A DNA stretch of 14,019 bases. It comes from Actinomycetota bacterium. GTDB taxonomy: Bacteria; Actinomycetota; Thermoleophilia; Gaiellales; Gaiellaceae. Under the pieces are notes generated by a model, which was given only the letters and a program-made list of their open reading frames with translations, did not search any database and was not told the origin of the DNA. Positions 1 through 6,145 of the stretch are shown here, in pieces (position 1 is the stretch's first letter; each line of letters starts with the position of its first letter). The position numbers and the translations under genes are program-made. The stretch is taken from the NCBI GenBank assembly GCA_013812265.1, contig JACCTQ010000149.1, forward strand, positions 1 to 14,019, in the 5' to 3' direction.

Positions 1-19
1 AGCGAGATCGTGAAGCGAG

Positions 20-907
20 TCAGGCCGCTCGGCGCAGCTGCTCGTCGAGCGGTACGGGCTCGATCCCGAACGTCGCCGGGGCGTCGTCGTCCGCGACCAC
101 GTTGTCCGGCCCCTCGAGCATCCGCAGCAGGTCCCGCGTCAAGGGAATGTCTCCCGGCAGGCGCTCCGTCACGAGCGCGTTCAGGCGCATGAAGCCCATC
201 GGCAGGTGGACGCTCGGCCTCCGCACGCCGAGCGCGCGTTTCAGGCGCTCCCAGAACTCGTTCCACGTGACAGCTTCCGGGCCACCCAGCTCGAAGGTGC
301 GGTTGGCGGCGGCGGGCAGGTCGAGACCGCGCGCGAAGTACTCCGCCACGTCGTCGATCCAGATGGGCTGAATGCGCTGCTCGCCCGGGCCGGTGATCGG
401 GGTGACCGGAGCGAGCTTTGCCAGGCGCTTGAAGGTCGGGAGAATGCCCCCGTCCGAGCCGAAGACGAAGCTCGGACGGAAGACGACGTACTCGAGGCCC
501 GAGGCCTTGACCGCCTGCTCCATGTCCCACTTCGCGCGGTAGTACGGAACCAGATCCTTCGTCTCCTCGCTCGTGCCGAGCGCGCTCATGTGAACGAACC
601 GGCGGACACCCGCCTCCTTGGCGGCGGACAGCAGGTCGCGCGTGCCCTGGGACATGATGCGCTCGAACTGCTCGGGCTTGCCTTGCCGGATGGCCACGAG
701 GTGGACGACGTGCTCGCACCCCTCGACGGCCCGGCGCAGGCTCGCCGGATCGGTCATGTCGCCCTGTGCCAGCTCGGCGCCCCATGCCGCCACCGTCTCG
801 CCTTGCTTCGGGTCGCGGACGAGCACCCGCACGGGCCGGTCTTCGGTGCGAAGTCCGTGGACGATGTGCCGCCCCACGAACCCGGCGCCGCCTGTGACCA
901 GGATCAC
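20..907 (-). CDS. Atypical SDR / NmrA-like NAD(P)-binding protein (NDUFA9-like)
   Basis: This 295-aa protein opens with a Rossmann nucleotide-binding loop, VTGGAGFVGRH (residues 4-14, TGxxGxxG pattern). HVVHLVAI (67-74) follows, then a YYRAK element (122-126) at the place of the SDR YxxxK, and RPSFVFG (144-150). The pattern fits the atypical/extended SDR group that includes the complex I NDUFA9-like and NmrA-like proteins. Members bind NAD(P)(H) and act as oxidoreductases, epimerases or non-catalytic redox sensors; the substrate here cannot be read from sequence. Length is normal for the group and I see no membrane segment. The start is a GTG that overlaps the dcd stop codon by 4 nt (GTGA), so the two genes are very probably co-transcribed and translationally coupled, with dcd first. 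No functional link to nucleotide metabolism is evident. The fold assignment is firm; the reaction is unknown. Confidence 0.85.
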   Translation of the reverse strand: MILVTGGAGFVGRHIVHGLRTEDRPVRVLVRDPKQGETVAAWGAELAQGDMTDPASLRRAVEGCEHVVHLVAIRQGKPEQFERIMSQGTRDLLSAAKEAGVRRFVHMSALGTSEETKDLVPYYRAKWDMEQAVKASGLEYVVFRPSFVFGSDGGILPTFKRLAKLAPVTPITGPGEQRIQPIWIDDVAEYFARGLDLPAAANRTFELGGPEAVTWNEFWERLKRALGVRRPSVHLPMGFMRLNALVTERLPGDIPLTRDLLRMLEGPDNVVADDDAPATFGIEPVPLDEQLRRAA

Positions 908-1491
908 GTGTCCCCCTCCCTCCTCTGACTCACGAAGTTCTGCCAGTAACGGCTCGGCGTCGGTCCGCGCTGGCCCTGGTACTTGGACCCCAGCGCACTG
1001 CTTCCGTACGGCTTCTCCGCCGGCTCGCTCATCTGGACGAACGACACCTGTCCGATCTTCATACCGTAGTAGATGGTAATCGGAAGGTTGGCCACGTTCG
1101 AGAGCTCGAGCGTCACGTGTCCGTTCCAGCCGGGGTCGATGAACCCCGCCGTGGAATGGATCAGGAGCCCGAGCCGGCCCAACGAGCTTTTCCCTTCTAG
1201 TCGCGCTACGAGGTCGTCCGGGAGCCGCACCCGCTCCAGGGTGGAACCGAGAACGAACTCGCCGGGGTGCAGGATGAACGGCGACTCGCCGTCGATCTCG
1301 AGCAGCTCTGTCAGGTCCTCCTGTGGCTCGCGAACGTCGATGTACGGATAGCGGGCGTTGTGGAAGACACGGAAGTAGCGGTCGACGCGGACGTCCACGC
1401 TCGACGGCTGGAGCAGCGAGCTGTCGAACGGATCGATCTCGATACTGCCCTCCTCGAGCCGTCGCATGATCGTCCGGTCGGAGAGGACCAC
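904..1491 (-). CDS. dcd: dCTP deaminase, probably dUMP-forming (bifunctional)
   Basis: The 195-aa product deaminates dCTP in the pyrimidine deoxynucleotide route to dTMP. It carries the family signatures in order: IDPFDSSLLQPSSVDVR (19-35), HPGEFVLGSTLE (75-86), EGKSSLGRLGLLIHSTAGFI (99-118), DPGWNGHVTLELSN (119-132) with the expected catalytic Glu129, and GSKYQGQRGPTPSR (168-181). The sequence is much closer to the M. tuberculosis Dcd I remember than to the E. coli enzyme. This includes STAGFIDPG where E. coli has VTAHRIDPG. The mycobacterial type combines deaminase and dUTPase activity and yields dUMP directly, so I infer the same here. The GTG start is forced, because an in-frame TAG lies 9 nt upstream. 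There is no clear Shine-Dalgarno sequence, and a TAGAAT -10-like hexamer sits so close that a leaderless mRNA is possible. The gene ends in a GTGA overlap with the downstream SDR gene. Confidence 0.96.
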   Translation of the reverse strand: MVLSDRTIMRRLEEGSIEIDPFDSSLLQPSSVDVRVDRYFRVFHNARYPYIDVREPQEDLTELLEIDGESPFILHPGEFVLGSTLERVRLPDDLVARLEGKSSLGRLGLLIHSTAGFIDPGWNGHVTLELSNVANLPITIYYGMKIGQVSFVQMSEPAEKPYGSSALGSKYQGQRGPTPSRYWQNFVSQRREGDT

Positions 1492-1497
1492 GGCACG

Positions 1498-1503
1498 ATT
1501 CTA
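1498..1503 (-). promoter_or_regulatory. Candidate -10 element for a leaderless dcd transcript
   Basis: On the minus strand TAGAAT lies 6 nt upstream of the dcd GTG, which would place transcription initiation at or next to the start codon. No G-rich Shine-Dalgarno sequence lies in between. Leaderless mRNAs are common in Actinomycetota, so this is plausible. No good -35 is seen at the expected spacing (AGGCCC), and hexamer matches occur by chance. Confidence 0.25.
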
Positions 1504-1526
1504 GGCGCGACCGGCATCAGGGGCCT

Positions 1527-1545
1527 TTGTGGCTCTGAGCCACAA
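1527..1545. terminator. Hairpin between pdxH and dcd (terminator or operator candidate)
   Basis: TTGTGGCTC and GAGCCACAA form a perfect 9-bp inverted repeat around a single central base. As RNA it would fold as about 7 bp with a 5-nt loop. It starts 17 nt after the pdxH stop codon and ends about 35 nt before the dcd start. No U-tract follows on the minus strand, so it would be a U-less terminator of the sort described in high-GC actinobacteria. Alternatively it is a dyad operator just upstream of a dcd promoter. The symmetry is seen directly; the role is inference. Confidence 0.4.
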
Positions 1546-1561
1546 GCAACCCGGCGCTTCG

Positions 1562-2164
1562 CTACGGGTAGAGGCGCTCGATCAGCCAGCCCGTGCCTTC
1601 CCGCCGGTAGCGGAACCGGTCGTGGAGCCGGTTGTCGCGATGCTGCCAGAACTCGATCTCCTCCGGAGAGACGACGTATCCGCCCCAGAAGGGCGGAACG
1701 GGAATCTCGGCTTCCCCGTATCGACCCGCGACCCTGGCCGTCGCGGCCTCTAGCTCCTCCCTGCTCGAGATCTCCTCGCTCTGCCTTGACGCCCAGGCCG
1801 AGATCCTGCCGCCTGCCGAACGTGTCCCGAAGTAGTTGGCCGATTCCTCGGGAGAAGTCTGCTCGACCGTTCCTTCCACGCGCACCTGCCTACCGAGCCG
1901 CCGCCAATAGAAGACGAGAGCTGCACGAGGATTCTCGGCCAGCTCGCGTCCTTTCCGGCTCTCGTAGTTCGTGTGGAACGTGAAGCCTGCCGGCTCGACC
2001 GCCTTGAGGAGGACCATCCGCGCAGATGGTCGTCCGGCGGCGCTCGCCGTCGCGATCGTCATGGCTTCGGGCGTCTCTACGCCGGCCCGTCGCTCTTCGT
2101 CGAACCAGCGCTCGAACTGTTGGATCGGATCCGGGTCCAGATCGCGCCTACGCAGCACGCTCAC
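1562..2164 (-). CDS. pdxH: Pyridoxamine/pyridoxine 5'-phosphate oxidase
   Basis: The 200-aa product matches the FMN-dependent PNP/PMP oxidase family, which makes pyridoxal 5'-phosphate using O2 (salvage and final step). Visible signatures are ARMVLLK (48-54), NYESRKGRELAENPRAALVFYW (67-87), QVRVEG (93-98), the RISAWASRQSE stretch (120-130), PPFWGGY (157-163), EFWQ (171-174) and RLHDR (179-183) with the C-terminal dimerisation segment ending RLYP. The two C-terminal Arg residues expected in the substrate site are present. Length is close to that of the family (E. coli 218 aa). The GTG start at 2164 has GGGGA just upstream; a second in-frame GTG two codons later is an alternative. An in-frame TAA upstream prevents a much longer form. 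It is divergent from a PLP-dependent aminotransferase gene, so the coenzyme maker and a coenzyme user share an intergenic region. Confidence 0.95.
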   Translation of the reverse strand: MSVLRRRDLDPDPIQQFERWFDEERRAGVETPEAMTIATASAAGRPSARMVLLKAVEPAGFTFHTNYESRKGRELAENPRAALVFYWRRLGRQVRVEGTVEQTSPEESANYFGTRSAGGRISAWASRQSEEISSREELEAATARVAGRYGEAEIPVPPFWGGYVVSPEEIEFWQHRDNRLHDRFRYRREGTGWLIERLYP

Positions 2165-2296
2165 GGTCCCCAGCGTAGTCGGGTCGAACGTTTAGCTCCG
2201 CCGGCGGGCGGCCAGAACCGCTGTCCCCGCTTCTTCCATCCGATGAGCTTGGCGCTCCGAGCGGCGCCGCCGATGCGTGAGATAGGGTCCGGCCGC
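2165..2296. promoter_or_regulatory. Divergent pdxH / gabT intergenic region
   Basis: This is the only divergent gene junction in the window, so promoters for pdxH (leftward) and for the aminotransferase (rightward) must lie in or near these 132 nt. I see no convincing -35/-10 pair on either strand. There is a GC-rich 10-bp palindrome, CCGCCGGCGG, at 2198-2207. AGGG at 2284-2287 is spaced suitably to be the ribosome-binding site of the ATG at 2297. If translation instead starts at the in-frame ATG at 2273, the region shortens to 108 nt. Confidence 0.4.
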
Positions 2297-3622
2297 ATGG
2301 CGGTCACGCGGACAATCGACGTTCGAACGGCAGTTCCGGGCCCCCGCTCCGCGGAGATTCTGAAGCGCAAGGAGCGTGTGATCGCCGATCCGCTTTCGAT
2401 CTATCTGCCCGTCGTCATCGAGGAGGGCAGCGGCGCCACGGTCACGGACGTCGACGGCAACAGGTTCATCGACTTCTCGGGCGGCGTCGGCTGTCTGAAC
2501 GTCGGCCATTCGCATCCACAGGTGGTCGCTGCGGCGCAAGAGCAGCTCGCGCGGTTCAGCCACACCGACTTCACGATCGTCCCCTACGAGGTCTACGTCA
2601 CGCTCGCCGAGCGGCTGATCGAGCTTTCACCATTCGCCGGTCCGGCCAAGGCCGCCTTCTTCAACGCAGGGACGGAGGCGGTCGAGAATGCGGTCAAGTT
2701 CGCCCGCTCGTACACGAAGCGACCGGCAGTCATCGCCTTCGAGGGCGGCTTCCACGGGCGCACGCTCCTGTCGCTGACGCTGACCTCCAAGACACATCCG
2801 TACAAGGCAGGTCTCGGCCCGTTCGCTCCCGAGGTGTACCGGGTCCCCTTCGCGCAGGACTACCGTGGGCCGGACAGCGCCTCGGCGCTCGCCGCCCTGG
2901 AGCGCGCGCTCGTCACGCAGGTCGCCGCCGAGAGCGTGGCCGCGGTCGTGATCGAGCCCGTACAGGGCGAGGGCGGGTTCGTGGTCGCCCCACGGGAATT
3001 CCTGCAGGGGGTGCGCCGGATCTGCGACCAGCATGGGATCGTCCTCATCGTCGACGAGGTCCAGACCGGATTCGGGCGCACCGGGAAGTTCTTTGCGGTG
3101 GAGCACTACGGGATCGAGCCGGATCTCATGACCGTGGCGAAGTCGATCGCAGCCGGCTTGCCTCTCTCCGGGGTGGTCGGGAAAGCCGAGATCATGGACG
3201 CGCCACCCGACTCGGCCATCGGCGGGACGTACGTCGGCAATCCGGTGGCCCAGGCGGCTGCGCTCGCCGTCCTCGATGTGATCGCCGACGAGGGGTTGGT
3301 GGAACGCGCGGCGACCCTGGGCGAGGCGACCCGGGCTCGGATGCAAACCTGGCAGGAGCGGTTCGACGCGATCGGCGACGTGCGCGGGCTCGGGATGATG
3401 CTCGCGATCGAGCTGGTCCGAGACCGGGATACGAAGGCACCGGCGCCCGAGCTCGCCACGGCGATCGTCGAGAGCGCTGCGCAGAACGGGCTCCTGTTGC
3501 TCAAGTCGGGCATCTATTCGAACTGCATTCGCGTGCTCGCGCCGCTCGTTCTGAGCGACGCAGAGCTGGACGAGGCGCTCGACGTCTGGGAGCAGGCGCT
3601 CGAGACCACTCTGGCTGCTTAG
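2297..3622 (+). CDS. gabT: 4-aminobutyrate aminotransferase (class III, PLP-dependent)
   Basis: The 441-aa product is a fold-type I, class III aminotransferase. It shows NAGTEAVENAVKFAR (123-137, PLP phosphate loop), the FEGGFHGRT stretch, IEPVQGEGGF (219-228, with the second Glu at the GABA-aminotransferase substrate position), DEVQTGFGRTG (253-263, Asp253 to the pyridine N), Lys282 in VAKSIAAGLPLSG as Schiff-base lysine, and GGTYVGNP (309-316). The overall pattern, including the end segment LLKSGIYSNCIRVLAPL, matches actinobacterial GabT. Expected reaction: GABA + 2-oxoglutarate to succinic semialdehyde + glutamate. Other omega-amino acids cannot be excluded. I chose ATG 2297, spaced 9 nt after AGGG. 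ATG 2273 in frame adds 8 residues. The frame stays open further left to about 1973, but that part lies over pdxH and is not family-like. No succinate-semialdehyde dehydrogenase gene is adjacent. Confidence 0.88.
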   Translation: MAVTRTIDVRTAVPGPRSAEILKRKERVIADPLSIYLPVVIEEGSGATVTDVDGNRFIDFSGGVGCLNVGHSHPQVVAAAQEQLARFSHTDFTIVPYEVYVTLAERLIELSPFAGPAKAAFFNAGTEAVENAVKFARSYTKRPAVIAFEGGFHGRTLLSLTLTSKTHPYKAGLGPFAPEVYRVPFAQDYRGPDSASALAALERALVTQVAAESVAAVVIEPVQGEGGFVVAPREFLQGVRRICDQHGIVLIVDEVQTGFGRTGKFFAVEHYGIEPDLMTVAKSIAAGLPLSGVVGKAEIMDAPPDSAIGGTYVGNPVAQAAALAVLDVIADEGLVERAATLGEATRARMQTWQERFDAIGDVRGLGMMLAIELVRDRDTKAPAPELATAIVESAAQNGLLLLKSGIYSNCIRVLAPLVLSDAELDEALDVWEQALETTLAA

Positions 3623-3646
3623 AGCGGATACCGGCAAGATTCAGCC

Positions 3647-5092
3647 GTGGAAGTGGTCGCGGGGAGATACGAGCTCGAGGAGCTCGTCGGGACAGGCGGC
3701 ATGGCGAGCGTCTATCGCGCTCACGACAAGCTGCTGGAGCGCAAGGTCGCGCTCAAGATCCTCCACGAGCACTACACGCGCGACGAGGAGTACGTCGAGC
3801 GCTTCCGGCGGGAAGCGAGGGCCGCTGCGCAGCTGAGCCATCCGAACATCGTCACCGTGATCGATCGCGGCGAGCAGGACGGGCGCCAGTTCATCGTCTT
3901 CGAGTACATCGCCGGCCAGACACTCAAGGATCTCGTCGGCGAGCGCGGTCCGCTTCCCGTGCGCCGGGCGCTCGAGCTGCTCGTCCAGGTCGCCCGAGCA
4001 CTCGCCTTCGCGCACGACCGAGGGCTCGTGCACCGCGACGTCAAGCCGCAGAACGTGCTCCTGAACGGGGACGGCAGGCCGATGGTGACCGACTTCGGCA
4101 TCGCCCGCTCGGTCGACGTCGAGGGCGCCACCGAGACGGGCACGGTGCTCGGGACGAGCGACTACATCGCGCCCGAGCAGGCGAGCGGCGAGCATGTCGA
4201 TGCGCAGACCGACATCTACTCACTTGGTGTCGTGCTCTACGAGTTGCTCACGGGGGAGGTGCCGTTCACCGGCGACAATTTCGTCTCGGTCGCGCTTCGG
4301 CACGTGAACGAGCAACCTCCGAGCGTACTCGAGCGGCGTCCGGATGTTCCCCTGCGCCTCGTTGCCGCGGTCGACCATGCTCTCGCCAAGGATCCCGACG
4401 ACCGGTTCTCGTCGATGGCGGAGCTCGTCGACGAGCTCGAGGCTTGCCTGGCCGAGCTGGGGGAGGAGCCGGACGGCGATATGACGATGATCGTGCCCGG
4501 CTCACTCGTGAGGGCCAAGAAGCCCGAGCGCAAGCGCGAGCTCTCACGGCGACGCCGAGTATGGCCGCTCGCCCTTGCTGTGGCCGCTATAGCCGCTGCC
4601 ACGGCCGGCGCGTTCGCGCTCATCTCACGCTCGGACGACCCGGATCGGAAGACCACCTCCACCCGGACGCCCAAGCCGGTCGAGTTGACGGGACTCACCG
4701 CGTACGATCCGGAGGGCGACGGAAGCGAGCACAACGGGGAGGCGGTCGAGGCGAGCGACGGCGACCCTTTGAGCTCGTGGACGACCGAGACGTACTCCGA
4801 TTTCGACGCGACGAAGACGGGTGTCGGCCTGATCCTCGACACGGGTAGGCCGATCGCGTTGACGGAGGTGACGATCGCCACGGACACACCGGGCTTCAAG
4901 GCCCGGATCAGGGCCGGTGACGCTCTGGACGGCCGCTTCACTTTTCGGTCCGCCGAGCTGGAGGTTCGCGCACCCTCGACGAAGATCGAGATTCGAAAGG
5001 GTCTTGCCTTCCGTTACTGGGTGGTGTGGATCACCGAGCTGGGAGCGGGTCACGACAACGCTCACGTAAACGAGGTGAGCGCCAAGGGGTAG
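3647..5092 (+). CDS. Transmembrane Ser/Thr protein kinase with discoidin-like outer domain
   Basis: This 481-aa protein has a complete Hanks-type kinase domain at about 8-270: GTGGMAS glycine loop (15-21), VALK with Lys37, HRDVKPQN (129-136, catalytic Asp131), DFG (149-151), APEQ (175-178) and DIYSLGVVLYELLTGEVPF (189-207). A basic stretch (KPERKRELSRRRR, 292-304) precedes one TM helix (about 305-327). Residues 345-481 form an extracellular β-rich region: DPEGDGSEHNGEAVEASDG (354-372), then SSWTTETY and GVGLILDTG (393-400). That pattern resembles discoidin/galactose-binding-like modules attached to actinobacterial kinases and MurJ (MviN)-type proteins. PASTA repeats are absent, so the sensed ligand should differ from that of PknB. 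It starts at a GTG 24 nt after gabT (a second GTG is at 3653) and may be co-transcribed with it, although no metabolic link is obvious. It converges with ddl. Confidence 0.9.
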   Translation: MEVVAGRYELEELVGTGGMASVYRAHDKLLERKVALKILHEHYTRDEEYVERFRREARAAAQLSHPNIVTVIDRGEQDGRQFIVFEYIAGQTLKDLVGERGPLPVRRALELLVQVARALAFAHDRGLVHRDVKPQNVLLNGDGRPMVTDFGIARSVDVEGATETGTVLGTSDYIAPEQASGEHVDAQTDIYSLGVVLYELLTGEVPFTGDNFVSVALRHVNEQPPSVLERRPDVPLRLVAAVDHALAKDPDDRFSSMAELVDELEACLAELGEEPDGDMTMIVPGSLVRAKKPERKRELSRRRRVWPLALAVAAIAAATAGAFALISRSDDPDRKTTSTRTPKPVELTGLTAYDPEGDGSEHNGEAVEASDGDPLSSWTTETYSDFDATKTGVGLILDTGRPIALTEVTIATDTPGFKARIRAGDALDGRFTFRSAELEVRAPSTKIEIRKGLAFRYWVVWITELGAGHDNAHVNEVSAKG

Positions 5093-5093
5093 C

Positions 5094-5117
5094 GGTTTGA
5101 CCCAAGACCGTCAAATC
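5094..5117. terminator. Weak hairpin between convergent kinase and ddl genes
   Basis: TTTGAC (5096-5101) and GTCAAA (5110-5115) are inverted around an 8-nt spacer. A G·U and a G-C pair extend the stem to 8 bp. The hairpin sits within the 30 nt separating the stop codons of two convergent genes, where a bidirectional terminator would be expected. The stem is AT-rich with no U-tract, so it is a modest candidate. Confidence 0.35.
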
Positions 5118-5122
5118 TCTAT

Positions 5123-6145
5123 TCAAAATCTCAGGCCCCGGCGCCGCTCGTGGCGCTCGAGCGCGAGCTCGACCAGACGGTCGAGCAGCTGCGGGTACGG
5201 CAGTCCGGAAGCCTCGAAGAGCTTGGCGTAGACGCTCGTGGCCGTGAAGCCCGGGATCGTGTTGAGCTCGTTCACGAGCACCTCACCGTCCTTTCGCACG
5301 AAGAGGTCGACTCTCGCCATGCCCTCGCACTCGGAGGCGACGAACGACCCGATCGCGAGCTCCTGCACGCGGCGGGTGGACTCCTCCGGGATCCGCGGCG
5401 GCACGACGAGCTCCATGCCGCCCTCGTCGTACTTGGCGGCGTAGTCGTACCACTCCGCGTGGGCGACGATCTCGCCCGGGAGGGACGCAATCGGATCTCT
5501 GTTTCCGAGGACGCTGCACTCCACCTCCACGCCGTGCACGAACTCCTCCACGAGCACCTTCTCGTCATGCTCGAAGGCGAGCGCGACTCCCCGCTCCAGC
5601 TCGGCTTCGTCGTGCGCCTTGGTGATGCCGACGGACGAGCCGAGCCGAGCCGGCTTCACGAAAGCCGGATAGCCGAACGGGTTCTCGGCGCGGTCGCCCG
5701 TACGAAGGGTGATGTTTCGGGTGACGGGGATGCCCCGGTCGCGGAGCACCGCCTTGAACACGTCCTTGTCCATCGCGAGTGCCGATCCCATGACCCCCGC
5801 GCCGACGTAGGGAACGCCGGCGAGCTCGAGCAGGCCCTGGACGGTTCCGTCCTCCCCGAACGGCCCGTGCAGGATCGGGAAGACGACGTCGACGCCGGCC
5901 AGCGTTGCGGGCACGGACGCGGTCGGCACGGGCAGTGTCTCAGCGACCGAGGCCTGGCCCGACACCAGCGCGGCGCGGGCCCCGCCCTCGAGCTCCCACC
6001 GCCCGTCGCGGGCGATCTCGACCGTCACGGTCTCGTACCGCTCCGGGTCGAGTCCAGCGAGCACCGACCGCGCCGACGCGACCGAGATGTCGTGTTCGCT
6101 CGACCTTCCGCCCATGAGGACGGCGACGCGCATGCGCCCGTTCAC
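5123..6145 (-). CDS. ddl: D-alanine--D-alanine ligase
   Basis: The 340-aa ATP-grasp enzyme joins two D-alanines in the cytoplasm for the peptidoglycan stem peptide. Family motifs run in order: GGRSSEHDIS (12-21, Glu17 for the first D-Ala), HGPFGEDGTVQGLLE (93-107), VPYVGAGVMGSALAMDK (111-127), VKPARLGSSVGI (163-174, ATP-binding Lys164 and catalytic Ser), WYDYAAKY (232-239, ω-loop Tyr that favours D-Ala-D-Ala over D-Ala-D-Lac ligases), RVDLF (278-282) and VNELNTIPGFT (291-301, Mg-binding Glu293 and Asn295). The GTG start overlaps the pknB stop by 4 nt (GTGA); an ATG four codons on (6131-6133) is an alternative. It is the last gene of the wall-growth operon. This differs from mycobacteria, where ddl lies elsewhere in the genome. 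The coupling suggests precursor supply is expressed with the wall-synthesis kinase. Confidence 0.96.
   Translation of the reverse strand: MNGRMRVAVLMGGRSSEHDISVASARSVLAGLDPERYETVTVEIARDGRWELEGGARAALVSGQASVAETLPVPTASVPATLAGVDVVFPILHGPFGEDGTVQGLLELAGVPYVGAGVMGSALAMDKDVFKAVLRDRGIPVTRNITLRTGDRAENPFGYPAFVKPARLGSSVGITKAHDEAELERGVALAFEHDEKVLVEEFVHGVEVECSVLGNRDPIASLPGEIVAHAEWYDYAAKYDEGGMELVVPPRIPEESTRRVQELAIGSFVASECEGMARVDLFVRKDGEVLVNELNTIPGFTATSVYAKLFEASGLPYPQLLDRLVELALERHERRRGLRF

Noticed and set aside
1973..2296. Open frame extending the aminotransferase N-terminus by about 108 residues
   Set aside because: The extension lies over the start of pdxH on the other strand, has no family similarity, and a family-length start with AGGG spacing exists at 2297.
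2320..2329. 10-bp palindrome CGTTCGAACG resembling part of an actinobacterial SOS box
   Set aside because: It lies inside the gabT coding start, lacks the CGAAC-N4-GTTCG spacing of a LexA site, and 10-bp palindromes arise often by chance.
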